In this document: positions 25,706-34,967 of the stretch, one piece after another
Position numbering within the stretch: the stretch's first letter is position 1
How the letters are laid out: every line of letters begins with the position of its first letter
NCBI GenBank assembly: GCA_024275975.1
Contig: JAJRYC010000090.1
Location: 54,030 to 118,029, forward strand
Direction of reading: 5' to 3'
DNA length: 64,000 bases
Source of the DNA: Nitrospirota bacterium
GTDB taxonomy: Bacteria; Nitrospirota; Thermodesulfovibrionia; Thermodesulfovibrionales; UBA6898
Program-made: the position numbers and the translations under genes
Notes under the pieces: generated by a model
The model's input: only the letters and a program-made list of their open reading frames with translations
Told to the model about the DNA's origin: nothing
The model's database searches: none

Positions 25706-26659
25706 ATGAAAAAGAGAGGTCTTAAGACCATAAAAATAGGTGTTCTTATGGGGGGGAGATCATCCGAAAGAGACGTATCCCTTAACAGTGGAAGGGCCAT
25801 ACGCGACTGTCTGAAATCCTCTGACTATAATGTCGTGGCGATCGACGCGGGAGAAGACCTCTGCGCCGCGCTGAAAAAACAGCGGATAGATATCGCCTTC
25901 ATCGCCCTGCATGGCGGAGATGGCGAAAACGGAGCGGTGCAGGGGATGCTGGAGGTGATGGACATAAGATACACTGGTTCGGGGGTCCTTGCGTCCGCCC
26001 TTGCGATGGATAAGGAGGCCTCTAAAAAGGTATTTATTTATCATGGAATACCCGTCCCGCCGTTCAAAATAGTTCATAGGCCGGATTTCATAAAAAAGAA
26101 TTCAGGGACAGCGCCGGCGAATTACGCGTTCAGTGCCGGTTTCCCGTTGCCGTGGGTTGTTAAACCGGCTGCCGAAGGTTCGAGTGTCGGCGTAGAGATT
26201 GTGAGGGAGAGATCCGGGTTTCCGGAGGCCCTCAACCGGGCGTTCCGTTGCGGCGATAAGGTGGTCGTTGAGAAATATATTAAGGGGAAAGAGATCCAGA
26301 TAGGGATATTGAACGATAAAGTTCTCGGTGGTGTCGAGGTGAGACCTTCCGGGGAGTTTTACGACTACGATGCGAAATATACGTCGGGACTCACCGATTA
26401 TATTCTTCCGCCGGAAATAGAGAGAAAGATATACGAAAGGGCGAGGAAAGCCGCATTGTCGGCGCATAAAGCCCTTGGGTGCGGGGGCGCGACAAGGGTT
26501 GATCTGAGAGTCGACGATAACGGCGGTCCCTTTGTTCTCGAAGTGAATACCATCCCCGGCATGACGGAGACGAGCCTTCTGCCGAAGATTGCGAAACATG
26601 CGGGACTGGACTTCCAGCTGCTCCTGGAAGAGATACTCGGAGGCATTAATGGGGCGTAG
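25706..26659 (+). CDS. ddl: D-alanine--D-alanine ligase
   Basis: Ddl makes the D-Ala-D-Ala dipeptide used by MurF. ATP-grasp fold: [19 protein letters not shown] at the N-terminus, [32 protein letters not shown], the ATP-binding [16 protein letters not shown], and the metal-binding [19 protein letters not shown]. Length of 317 residues is normal. The 3' end overlaps the ftsQ start by 11 bases. Confidence 0.97.
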   Translation: MKKRGLKTIKIGVLMGGRSSERDVSLNSGRAIRDCLKSSDYNVVAIDAGEDLCAALKKQRIDIAFIALHGGDGENGAVQGMLEVMDIRYTGSGVLASALAMDKEASKKVFIYHGIPVPPFKIVHRPDFIKKNSGTAPANYAFSAGFPLPWVVKPAAEGSSVGVEIVRERSGFPEALNRAFRCGDKVVVEKYIKGKEIQIGILNDKVLGGVEVRPSGEFYDYDAKYTSGLTDYILPPEIERKIYERARKAALSAHKALGCGGATRVDLRVDDNGGPFVLEVNTIPGMTETSLLPKIAKHAGLDFQLLLEEILGGINGA

Positions 26660-27425
26660 CAGGAAGATCAAAAAGAACATACTGCTAAAAAAGAAGCAGG
26701 GCCCGAATGCCGTTGCGGGGATTAAGTATTTTGTCTTTGTTGTCTTTCCTGTAATTGCATTTGTTGCGATTATATATTTTATGTCGGTCGCGGCCAAAAA
26801 GGCCTTTACCGTCACGGAGGTTGTTTTTTCGGGTAACGAGCATTTAACGGACGGGGAACTGATGAGTCTGACCGGGTTGACAGGAAAGGAAAATCTTATT
26901 GCGCTGTCCGGCGCCAAGGTGGCCGCGAAGATGGCCGAATCCCCGTGGGTGAGATCGATAAAGGTCAGGAAGGAATTTCCCGGCGGGCTTCATATCCAGG
27001 TGAAAGAGTCCGAGCCTTTCGCGCTTCTTGATATGAAGGGCCGTCTTTTTATCATAGACGAAAGGGGAAAGATGCTTCAGGAACTGAAAAACAGTCCGGT
27101 ACCGTTCCTGCCCGTGATATCCGGAACGCCTTTCGGAAAAGAGGGAGTGTTTTCCGAGGCGCTGAATCTTGTGCGTGTGATAAAAGAAAAAGGCCTGATG
27201 TATGAGAAAGACCAGATAGAGATAATCGCGTACAAACCTAATGAGCTGACGGTAAAGTTAGACGGTGTCGCCATCAAAGTCGGTGTCGGTGATTACGAAG
27301 ACAAGCTTATGAGATTAATGGACCTTGAGCGGGAGATAAAAAACCGGAAGATGCGAGTTGATTATATAGATTTGAGGTTTGCCAGGAGGGCTTTTGTCAA
27401 ACCGATGAAAGGGGTGGCGCATTGA
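26649..27425 (+). CDS. ftsQ: Cell division protein FtsQ
   Basis: Bitopic division protein of the FtsQLB complex. It has a basic cytoplasmic N-terminus ([15 protein letters not shown]), one TM (about residues 28-48), a POTRA domain ([25 protein letters not shown]) and the FtsQ/DivIB beta domain with [21 protein letters not shown] and [13 protein letters not shown] chose ATG 26649 over an upstream ATG at 26589 because the longer N-terminus only translates ddl in another frame. The stop overlaps ftsA (TTGA). Confidence 0.95.
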   Translation: MGRSRKIKKNILLKKKQGPNAVAGIKYFVFVVFPVIAFVAIIYFMSVAAKKAFTVTEVVFSGNEHLTDGELMSLTGLTGKENLIALSGAKVAAKMAESPWVRSIKVRKEFPGGLHIQVKESEPFALLDMKGRLFIIDERGKMLQELKNSPVPFLPVISGTPFGKEGVFSEALNLVRVIKEKGLMYEKDQIEIIAYKPNELTVKLDGVAIKVGVGDYEDKLMRLMDLEREIKNRKMRVDYIDLRFARRAFVKPMKGVAH

Positions 27426-28657
27426 CGGGTTTAAACATAGTCGCCGGCCTTGATGTCGGCACGACAAAGGTCTGCGCCGTGGTCGCCGAACTGAACGACG
27501 ATGGACTGAATATACTCGGCGTCGGCAGGTCGAATTCATCCGGTGTCAGAAAGGGGATAATAGTCAACATAGACGCCACGGTTGACTCGATAAAAAAGGC
27601 GGTAAAAGAAGCGGAGTCTTTTTCCGGGACCAGGATCAGATCTGTTTTTTCAGGTATATCTGGCGGACATATCAGTGGATTTGAGAGTTTTGGATCGATC
27701 GGTATAGGGGGCGAAGAAGTTGACGGCGTTGATGTGGAGCGCGCGATTGAATCGGCAAAGGCCGTATATGTTCCGCTTGACAGGGAAGTGCTGCATGTCA
27801 TACCGATGGAATTCGTGCTGGACGGACGCGAAGGAATAATAGATCCCATAGGCATGGCGGGCGCAAGACTCGGGGCCAGGGTCAATATAATTACAGGAGC
27901 GGTGGTCCCGGTGAAAAACCTTGTTAAATGCTGCGCAAAGTCGGACCTGGATGTCGCCGGTGTTATATTAAAACCTCTTGCGTCGGCATATTCCACCCTC
28001 ACTAAAGACGAGAAGAAGACTGGCGTGGTCCTTATAGATATCGGGGGCGGGACGACCGACATAGTGCTATTCAGGGACAGCCGCCCGCGACATGTCTCGG
28101 TGCTTGGTGTCGGTGGGGCCCACATCACCAATGACATAGCCGTGGGGTTGGGAGTTGATACGCGTGAAGCGGAAAGGCTGAAACAGGCATCCGGCGCTGC
28201 TGTCATGGGAATAATAGATGACGGTCCGGCCGAAGTGCGGATGACACAATACGGTGGGCGTGGGATCAGTCTTCCCGTCAGGCACCTCCTGGAGATAATA
28301 CAGCCGCGATGCGAAGAGATTCTCCAGATGATAAAAGCAGAGATCAGGGCATGGTTTGGACCTGATCGCGCGGCATACGGCATCGTGCTGACAGGGGGAA
28401 CTTCCCTTCTTAGAGGGTTTGATAAAATGGCCGAATCGGTTCTCGGTCTTCCGGTGAGGGTTGGCATGCCCTTAAATACAAACGGAATGAGGGTGGCGGT
28501 CGACAGCCCTGTCTATTCATCATGCGTCGGGTTTCTCAATTACATCGATGAGCAGGATTTTAACGGGAGCTCTTCCCCGGAAATCATCGGCGGTGCTTTT
28601 GGGAGGATGAAGGACTGGGTTAAGGACTATTCAGATAGATTTTTCAGATTTAAATGA
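27422..28657 (+). CDS. ftsA: Cell division protein FtsA
   Basis: Actin-like ATPase that anchors FtsZ to the membrane. Diagnostic parts are VAGLDVGTTKVCAVVAE, the 1C-domain region SGISGGHI, VLIDIGGGTTDIVLF (phosphate 2 loop) and GIVLTGGTSLLRGF (adenosine loop). The C-terminus ends in an amphipathic KDWVKDYSDRFFRFK, the expected membrane-targeting helix. Starts at TTG 27422 overlapping the ftsQ stop. The ftsZ gene follows after 21 bases with its own ribosome-binding site. Confidence 0.97.
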   Translation: MTGLNIVAGLDVGTTKVCAVVAELNDDGLNILGVGRSNSSGVRKGIIVNIDATVDSIKKAVKEAESFSGTRIRSVFSGISGGHISGFESFGSIGIGGEEVDGVDVERAIESAKAVYVPLDREVLHVIPMEFVLDGREGIIDPIGMAGARLGARVNIITGAVVPVKNLVKCCAKSDLDVAGVILKPLASAYSTLTKDEKKTGVVLIDIGGGTTDIVLFRDSRPRHVSVLGVGGAHITNDIAVGLGVDTREAERLKQASGAAVMGIIDDGPAEVRMTQYGGRGISLPVRHLLEIIQPRCEEILQMIKAEIRAWFGPDRAAYGIVLTGGTSLLRGFDKMAESVLGLPVRVGMPLNTNGMRVAVDSPVYSSCVGFLNYIDEQDFNGSSSPEIIGGAFGRMKDWVKDYSDRFFRFK

Positions 28658-28678
28658 AAACAGGGAAAGGAGCCAATT

Positions 28679-29842
28679 ATGTTTGAAATCGAGGAAGTAA
28701 GGGGTCAAAAGGCAAAGATCAAGGTTATAGGGGCTGGAGGGGCTGGTGGTAACGCTGTAAATAATATGATAGCTTCAAATCTGCACGGGGTGGAATTCAT
28801 CGCTGTGAATACAGACATGCAGGTGCTTGAAACGTCTCTTGCACCAACCAAGATACAGATTGGGGCCGAATTGACCAAGGGCCTGGGAGCAGGATCAAAT
28901 CCTGAAATAGGCAGGCAGGCGGCGCTTGAAGATAAGGACGCGATAATGGAAAGCCTGGAAGGCTGCGACATGGTTTTTATAACCGCGGGCATGGGGGGCG
29001 GAACAGGAACTGGAGCCGCGCCTGTTATCGCCGGCATCGCAAAAGAGTTAGGCGCGCTGACGGTTGCCGTAATAACGAAGCCCTTTTTCTATGAAGGGAA
29101 AAAGAGGCTCATGAATGCCGAAGAGGGGATAAAGGAACTCACCAGGGACGTTGATACACTAATCGTTATTCCCAATGACAGAATCAGCCTTGTTGTCGAA
29201 AAAAGCACCCCCATGCTGAAGTCTTTCTCGATCGCGAATGACGTCCTCAAGCAGGCGGTGCAGGGCATATCCGATATTATTCTTGTCCCTGGGCTTATCA
29301 ATGTTGATTTTGCCGATGTCAAAACGATTATGGAGGGGATGGGACGCGCGGTAATGGGTTCCGGTATTGGCAAGGGCGAAGGAGGCGCTGCCGAGGCCGC
29401 CAAAAAGGCGATATTAAACCCACTGATTGAAGATTCCTCCATAGAAGGCGCCAGAGGGATACTCATTAACATAACCGGAGGGCTTGAGCTCTCATTAAGC
29501 CAGGTGCAGGAGGCGACTTCGCTCATTTATGATTCCGCCCACGAAGACGTCAATGTGATCTTCGGCTCGGTCATAGACCCGGATGTAAATGATGAAGTGA
29601 GGGTTACGGTAATAGCCACCGGTTTTGAAGAAAAGAAGGAAAAGCTTGATCTGCCCCAGTTAAGGAAATGGGCGCCCGGCAAGGAATCCGTCGGCTATAA
29701 GGGTACAGGCGCGGAGAAGATTCTGGCGAAAAGCCTTGACGGCAATCTTGAGATGAAGGAGTCAAGGGAGAGCATATTCAATTATGAGGAGACCCTGGAT
29801 ATCCCGGCCTTTTTGAGGAAATCATCACACAGGGGATTCTGA
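28679..29842 (+). CDS. ftsZ: Cell division protein FtsZ
   Basis: Tubulin-like GTPase that forms the division ring. It has VIGAGGAGGNAVNNM, the tubulin signature GGGTGTGAAPVIAG, the synergy T7-loop region NVDFADVKTIM and a variable linker. The C-terminal peptide LDIPAFLRK is an almost perfect conserved tail for binding FtsA and ZipA-type partners. Length 387. AAAGGAG precedes the ATG. Last gene of the dcw cluster, followed by an intrinsic terminator. Confidence 0.98.
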   Translation: MFEIEEVRGQKAKIKVIGAGGAGGNAVNNMIASNLHGVEFIAVNTDMQVLETSLAPTKIQIGAELTKGLGAGSNPEIGRQAALEDKDAIMESLEGCDMVFITAGMGGGTGTGAAPVIAGIAKELGALTVAVITKPFFYEGKKRLMNAEEGIKELTRDVDTLIVIPNDRISLVVEKSTPMLKSFSIANDVLKQAVQGISDIILVPGLINVDFADVKTIMEGMGRAVMGSGIGKGEGGAAEAAKKAILNPLIEDSSIEGARGILINITGGLELSLSQVQEATSLIYDSAHEDVNVIFGSVIDPDVNDEVRVTVIATGFEEKKEKLDLPQLRKWAPGKESVGYKGTGAEKILAKSLDGNLEMKESRESIFNYEETLDIPAFLRKSSHRGF

Positions 29843-29852
29843 TTTTTTACCT

Positions 29853-29895
29853 GCCGGGGGGTCCCCTCCCCCCTTAGGGCCTCCCGGCTTTTTTA
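29853..29895 (+). terminator. Rho-independent terminator after ftsZ
   Basis: GCCGGGGGG pairs with CCTCCCGGC, and the inner CCC pairs with GGG around a short loop; a run of T follows at once. This is a strong GC-rich hairpin with a T tract 11 bases after the ftsZ stop and ends the dcw operon. Confidence 0.88.
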
Positions 29896-30689
29896 TAATG
29901 TTCTTCAGAAATCCCCGATGGTTCCTGGATGCCGGATCAAGTCCGGCATGACGACAAAAAGACATTGTAGTTCAGAAGAATTTATGGGTAGTTTCCGTCA
30001 TTCCACCATCCCGTCATTCCCGCGATCTTTTGAGCGGGAATCCAGAATCCTCACAAATACAATTAAATAAATCATTCCATTCAGGATAATGTTTCTCAAT
30101 AAGTTCAAGTTCCCGCTTCCACTCAGTCTTGCCGGTTTGTTGAAGTTTTTCTAAAATCGGCCGATAAGTTTAAAATATATTAAGTTTTAATATATATAAA
30201 AAGTTTAGATGTGTATAAAAAATACATAGAAATGATGACGGAAATTGTCAAAATGTTGGCACTATTGACAGATTTTGGTAGCTTTATGGCTTCATTTGCG
30301 TCAAAAATATAAAAATCCGATCATGTCTTTATTAGTCTTTAGTCTGTTGCTGGAGTATTTTTGTTCTTGCTTTTGTTGCTTTATCCGATAACATTGAACA
30401 TAGAACATAGAACGTTGAACATCTTTTAATCTTTGCTGTTTGTTTTGCGTAGTTGCTTTATCCGATAACATTGAACATAGAACATAGAACTTCTTTTAAT
30501 CTTTGCCGTTCGTTCTTGCTTTTGTTGCTTTATCCGTTAACGTAGAACCTTGAACATAGAACGTTGAACTTCTTCTTGTCCTTTTGCCGTTGAACATGGC
30601 AGGGTTTTTGCATTACAATTTAAATAAAATAGTTTGAAGATATTTTCAAAAGGGACAAGTAAATTGCAAAAAAAAACTAAAATAAAAAG
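29896..30689. repeat. Gene-poor region with inverted and heptad repeats
   Basis: No intact gene is seen. At 29930-30055 lie short inverted-repeat elements of the GGATGCCGGATCAAGTCCGG and CGTCATTCCCGC type that are dispersed in many bacterial genomes. A GIY-YIG nuclease remnant overlaps them (listed separately). The segment 30160-30320 is AT-rich without clear signals. At 30390-30420, 30467-30490 and 30537-30569 stand GTTGAAC/CTTGAAC/ATAGAAC heptads separated by TTTATCCG-type spacers, the same family as at 41-48 kb. Confidence 0.65.
30014..30157 (-). pseudogene. C-terminal remnant of a GIY-YIG nuclease domain protein
   Basis: The minus strand reads EWKRELELIEKHYPEWNDLF followed by a tail translated from the inverted repeat (DSGFPLKRSRE, then stop). 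This matches the C-terminal end of small stand-alone GIY-YIG nucleases, which often end in W(K)xELI...NPxWxDL. The GIY, YIG and catalytic Arg parts are missing, so only a fossil of about 35 family codons remains. Such genes commonly sit next to the palindromic repeats seen here. Confidence 0.6.
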
Positions 30690-30718
30690 TTGACAAATGG
30701 TAAAATAGGGAGTATAAA
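30690..30718 (+). promoter_or_regulatory. Sigma-70 promoter of the EPS operon
   Basis: TTGACA, exactly 17 bases, TATAAA: a near-consensus promoter 62 bases before the FecR-domain gene start. It is the only strong promoter seen ahead of the exopolysaccharide genes that follow. Confidence 0.8.
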
Positions 30719-30780
30719 TTACAGAGTGAGTAAAAAGGATATAAGCAAACATGATAAAAGATAAAAAAGGAGCAAGAATA

Positions 30781-31536
30781 ATGAATCGACAGAGTGGGAA
30801 GACAGTCATATTGCTAGTGATCTTTGCTATCGCGAATATTCTTTTATCGGTTAGCTCCGTTTCGGCCCAAAGTATGATGGTTCTGGGAGAGTTGAAGACC
30901 TTTGGGACCGTATTTATTCAGACATCCAATGGACAGTGGGAGTCCGCTGCTCCGGTGTATCCCCTGCTTCCGGATACCGCCATCAAAATTGAAGACGGCT
31001 CGGCGTCTGTATATTTCAGTGACGGTTCAAGATTAGACCTGTCGAAAGATACCCTGGCTTTTATTAAGGGTACTCAGGCTGATTACTCTGTAGGGCTGGT
31101 AAAGGGAATAATCGCCTTCAGCATCACCCCGCTGGCGTCGTTAACCGTATCCACGCCGACGACTGTCATCAACATTAATAAAGACAGTATCGTGCGGAAA
31201 ATCGGGCTCAGGGAAGCTGCGCGTACTAACGGCTCTGTCTCGGTCGACGCGGCAGGTACCGCAGTGAGAAACTATTCAGGAAGGATGCTGGTCAATGTAT
31301 CTTCGTCGGATAAGCGACTTATTGTTGCCGGTGAAAGCATGTTTGTCCGTCCTGACGGTACGTACAAAATATATAAAACACAGGCTATTATTCCGATTGG
31401 CGGCACGATCGCTGGAATGGCAGGGGGATCGGTTGCGGCCGGAGCCATTGCAGGGACTTTCGTGGCGGCTACCACTGTTGTCTCCTTTAAGGCATGGCGG
31501 CATGGACACAGGGTCGGAAGTCCTCATGGCTTTTAA
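30781..31536 (+). CDS. FecR-domain exported protein
   Basis: A 251-residue exported protein with a Sec signal peptide (about residues 1-30, cleavage after VSAQ-type site) and a FecR domain: VYFSDGSRLDLSKDTLAFI and the strand-rich repeats that follow. A Gly/Ala-rich hydrophobic C-terminal segment (GGTIAGMAGGSVAAGAIAGT) may insert in a membrane. FecR-domain proteins frequently open EPS clusters in Nitrospirota and deltaproteobacteria; a role in surface or signal coupling is inferred, not shown. I set the start at the ATG at 30781 with AAAGGAG upstream; an ATG at 30751 would add ten residues. Followed after 27 bases by the Wza-like gene. Confidence 0.82.
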   Translation: MNRQSGKTVILLVIFAIANILLSVSSVSAQSMMVLGELKTFGTVFIQTSNGQWESAAPVYPLLPDTAIKIEDGSASVYFSDGSRLDLSKDTLAFIKGTQADYSVGLVKGIIAFSITPLASLTVSTPTTVININKDSIVRKIGLREAARTNGSVSVDAAGTAVRNYSGRMLVNVSSSDKRLIVAGESMFVRPDGTYKIYKTQAIIPIGGTIAGMAGGSVAAGAIAGTFVAATTVVSFKAWRHGHRVGSPHGF

Positions 31537-31563
31537 TCTGCCTTTTTTTGTATAATACTATCA

Positions 31564-32571
31564 ATGTATAACGGTTTCGTTAGATTCGTCCTTATTCAGT
31601 GTATTGTCTTATCCATTGCAGCGTGTGGGGGTAGTTCAGTCAAGGCCCCGCCTGTCGCCGACTATTCCATCCAGAAAAAAACAGACATAATGAACGAGGC
31701 ACTGATGCTCAGCGCCGCCAGTCGGCAGACTAACGGCGACGATTACCTGATTGGGCCCGAGGATATACTCGAGATAGAGGCTTTTAATGTTGAAGAACTG
31801 AAAAAGACACTGAGAGTTAATTCGACTGGTGTTATAGCGCTTCCTCTTATCGGGATAATTAAAGTCGAAGGTATGACAACTTCCGGGGTTGAACAGCTTA
31901 TAACCAAAAAACTCGAAAAATACGTTGAAGAGACGGTCGTCAACGTATTTGTTAAAGAATATAAAAGCCAGAGGATCTCGGTGATCGGAGCGGTCGAAAA
32001 ACCGCATGTATTTGCCGTAACCGGACAGAGATATGTAATAGACATGCTGATGATGGCCGGGGGCATCAGGAATGACGCCGGGAAGATATGCTACGTCATA
32101 AGGCCGGAGAAGACCGCCGGGCCGGACAATACCGCCGGAAACAGCATGATAGTTATTGACCTTGACGAACTCCTGATCAACGGTAATCTTTCGCTTAATA
32201 TACCTGTTTTTGCGGGTGACGTGATCAATGTCCCGAAGGGCGGCATCTTTTTTGTTGATGGGGCGATAAATACCCCTGGAGCCTACACTATGAAAGGCCA
32301 GACCACATTGGTGCAGGCGATATCAATGGCCAAGGGTGTAAATTCCAACGCGGTGATGGACGATATAAGAATATTCCGTGACAACGGCAATGGAGACAGG
32401 GACATAATAATTGCTGATTACGGCGCAATGAAAAAAGGGAAAGAACCCGATATATTCCTTGCTGAAAACGATATAATTATAGTGCCGAGGAGCGGTATAA
32501 AAAAATTCTTCAACGGTTTTATAAGTACGATAAAAGGGTTTGTGAGTTTTGGGAGTTATCCGATATTTTAG
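31564..32571 (+). CDS. Wza-like polysaccharide export lipoprotein
   Basis: Outer-membrane polysaccharide export protein. A lipoprotein signal ends in LSIAAC with the lipid-bearing Cys21. The poly-export domain starts at DYLIGPEDILEIEAFN, followed by an SLBB domain (ISVIGAVEKPHVFAVTG) and a second SLBB (FFVDGAINTPGAYTMKGQTT), ending with an amphipathic C-terminal stretch that may form the membrane pore helix. It pairs with the BY-kinase downstream to span the envelope. A TATAAT-like box lies just before the ATG. Length 335 residues, normal. Confidence 0.93.
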   Translation: MYNGFVRFVLIQCIVLSIAACGGSSVKAPPVADYSIQKKTDIMNEALMLSAASRQTNGDDYLIGPEDILEIEAFNVEELKKTLRVNSTGVIALPLIGIIKVEGMTTSGVEQLITKKLEKYVEETVVNVFVKEYKSQRISVIGAVEKPHVFAVTGQRYVIDMLMMAGGIRNDAGKICYVIRPEKTAGPDNTAGNSMIVIDLDELLINGNLSLNIPVFAGDVINVPKGGIFFVDGAINTPGAYTMKGQTTLVQAISMAKGVNSNAVMDDIRIFRDNGNGDRDIIIADYGAMKKGKEPDIFLAENDIIIVPRSGIKKFFNGFISTIKGFVSFGSYPIF

Positions 32572-32591
32572 CGCGACCGTGGTATATACAC

Positions 32592-32622
32592 GGCCATCCG
32601 GATGATTTTTTACCGGATGGCC
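32592..32622 (+). other. Perfect 10-bp inverted repeat before the BY-kinase gene
   Basis: GGCCATCCGG and CCGGATGGCC form a perfect stem around an 11-base AT-rich loop containing six T. No T tract follows the stem, so it is not a classic terminator. It lies in the 167-base gap between the Wza-like and BY-kinase genes and could act as a partial terminator, attenuator or mRNA stabiliser. Confidence 0.6.
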
Positions 32623-32738
32623 CGCCGGTTGCATAAAAGTAGTCCGGTCAGGTCTGTTTTTAAATTTGTCCTTAATATTTCCAGGGTGATTTAAACATCC
32701 TGATTAATTAATAAAAATTAAATATATTGAAGAGATAA

Positions 32739-34967
32739 ATGGAAGATTACAACAACAGCCAGGAAGAAAACAGGAACAGGGAACTCGACAAGCCGAGGGA
32801 GTACAATGTCGCCCCGGCGGGTCACTATCAATATCAGGAGGAAGAAACCCACCTGAGGGACTACCTCCAGCTCATCCTCAGGAAGAAATGGATCGTAATA
32901 ACTTTTTTTATCGCTGTGGTCACAACAGTGACGATCGGGACTTTTATGATGAAGCCGCAGTACAAGTCGACTGTTACTATCCAGATAGACAAGGAAAATC
33001 CGAACATACTCATGTTCAAGGACATCTATGCCGTCGAAGGGACTGATGACGCCTACTACAGCACCCAATACAAGATTCTGAAGTCGAGGAACCTCGCCAG
33101 GCGGGTAATCCGCAAGCTTCAGCTTGACTCAAACCCTGAATTTGCGGTGAAACGTGAAGAAGTCGAGGCCGGCTCCATGCTTGAACAGGACAAGTTGCTG
33201 GACGAAAACATCATAGACTCTTCCCTTGTTGACGCCTTTATCGGCCGTATAGACGTAGCTCCACAGCAAAAATCGAGGCTTGTCAATGTTGAATTCAGCT
33301 CCTACGACTCTGAACTGTCCGCGAAAGTGGCTAATACGATAGCCGATTCATTTATCTCTTTAAATATCGAGTCGAAGTTTGAAGCAACCCAGCAGGCAAG
33401 GGACTGGATAGAAAAGCAACTGGATGTGATGAAGGCCAAAGTCGAGCGGGCGGAGGAAAAGCTCAATGCCTATGCCGCGCGTAACGAGATCATCTTTCTT
33501 GATAAAGAGAGCAGTGGCGGCGGCGGCGAGAATATAATCACGGCAAGGCTTGCCGAATTGTCCAAGGCGCTTACCAGGGCGACGACCAACAGGATACAGA
33601 AAGAGGCGATATATAAAACGATAAGTCTCGACGATCCGGAATACAGTTCCGTTGTTATGGTAAATTCCCTGATCCAGTCCTTAAAAAAAGAATACGTGGC
33701 GCTGGATTCGGAATATAATAAGAATCTCAAGATATATAAGCCGGATTATCCCAGGATGATCAGGATGAGAGAACTCCAGGACCAGACGAAAAAGAAGCTC
33801 GACGCCGAGATAAAAAGGGTCGTCCTGACTATTAAAAACGACTATGAAACAGCATTGCAGAGAGAGAAAAATCTCACGTTGGTATTTAACAGGCAGAAAC
33901 AGAGGGCCCTTGATCTCAACACCCGCTCGATTCAATATCAGATACTCAAGAGAGAGGCGGATACGAACAAGGAGCTTTACAAGGGACTTCTCCAGAGATT
34001 AAAAGAAACCGGTATTTCCGCCAGTCTTGCGACGAGCAATATACAGATACTTGACAGGGCTGAAGTGCCGAAATCGCCTTACAAGCCCAGAAAAACCCTT
34101 AATATCTTTTTGTCTCTTATCGTCGGACTCTTCGGAGGGATAGGACTGGCATTCTTCGCGGAATATATCGATAATACAATAAAGACACCCGAGGATGTGG
34201 AAAAGAAGATATATATGCCTTCCCTCGGTCTCGTGCCCCTTTACAGCGGTGACAAGGATAAAGTTCCGGTGGAATACATCAGCTTTTCAGACACTAAAAA
34301 CCCGCTCAGTGAGGCCTATAGTTCCCTGAGGACGTTCCTGCTGTTCTCCACGGCTGGGAAACCGCCAAAGGTGATGATGGTCACAAGTCCGAGAAGAGAA
34401 GAAGGAAAGACCACCACCGCGATAAATACAGCCATCAGTCTGACGAAATCCGATGCAAAGGTGGTGCTGGTTGATTCCGATATGCGCAGGCCTAAACTGC
34501 ACAAGGTATTCAAGCTGAGCAACAAAGAGGGGCTGTCGTCTTTTCTTTCGGGAAACAGGGAATTCGGCGGAGAGCTTATCAAGCATACGGATGTCCCGGG
34601 CCTTGATATTATAACTTCCGGTCCGCTTCCCCCTAACCCCGCGGAACTTCTGAGCTCATACAGACTCAGGGACCTGATAGAAGGACTGTATCCCCTGTAT
34701 GATTTTGTTTTGTTTGATACGCCTCCGTTGCTGGGTCTTGCCGATGCAGCGATAACAAGCACGCAGACCGACGGGGTCATAATGGTCGTCAAGTCGGGGA
34801 GTACGCCGAAAGAGGCCGCCGTGCAGGCCAGGAAAATACTCGAAAGCGTCAACGCGAAGGTGCTCGGAGTCGTTTTGAATGCCATAAATGATACGAATCT
34901 GAAATACGGATACTATTCCTACTATCAATATTACTACCAGGCCTATGGTGGTGATGAAGATAAGTGA
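32739..34967 (+). CDS. Wzc-like polysaccharide co-polymerase / BY-kinase
   Basis: Inner-membrane protein that controls polysaccharide chain length and assembly by autophosphorylation on Tyr. The Wzz domain starts near residue 38, with TM1 at 51-71, a long periplasmic coiled coil (about 200-400), and TM2 near 452-472. The cytoplasmic BY-kinase domain has a Walker A variant in SPRREEGKTTTA (about 548-559), Walker A' VVLVDSDMRRPK and Walker B FVLFDTPPLLGLAD. The tail is a Tyr cluster (YYSYYQYYYQAYGG) for phosphorylation. The PHP phosphatase at 39880 is its likely antagonist. The 3' end overlaps the TPR gene by 23 bases. Confidence 0.94.
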   Translation: MEDYNNSQEENRNRELDKPREYNVAPAGHYQYQEEETHLRDYLQLILRKKWIVITFFIAVVTTVTIGTFMMKPQYKSTVTIQIDKENPNILMFKDIYAVEGTDDAYYSTQYKILKSRNLARRVIRKLQLDSNPEFAVKREEVEAGSMLEQDKLLDENIIDSSLVDAFIGRIDVAPQQKSRLVNVEFSSYDSELSAKVANTIADSFISLNIESKFEATQQARDWIEKQLDVMKAKVERAEEKLNAYAARNEIIFLDKESSGGGGENIITARLAELSKALTRATTNRIQKEAIYKTISLDDPEYSSVVMVNSLIQSLKKEYVALDSEYNKNLKIYKPDYPRMIRMRELQDQTKKKLDAEIKRVVLTIKNDYETALQREKNLTLVFNRQKQRALDLNTRSIQYQILKREADTNKELYKGLLQRLKETGISASLATSNIQILDRAEVPKSPYKPRKTLNIFLSLIVGLFGGIGLAFFAEYIDNTIKTPEDVEKKIYMPSLGLVPLYSGDKDKVPVEYISFSDTKNPLSEAYSSLRTFLLFSTAGKPPKVMMVTSPRREEGKTTTAINTAISLTKSDAKVVLVDSDMRRPKLHKVFKLSNKEGLSSFLSGNREFGGELIKHTDVPGLDIITSGPLPPNPAELLSSYRLRDLIEGLYPLYDFVLFDTPPLLGLADAAITSTQTDGVIMVVKSGSTPKEAAVQARKILESVNAKVLGVVLNAINDTNLKYGYYSYYQYYYQAYGGDEDK

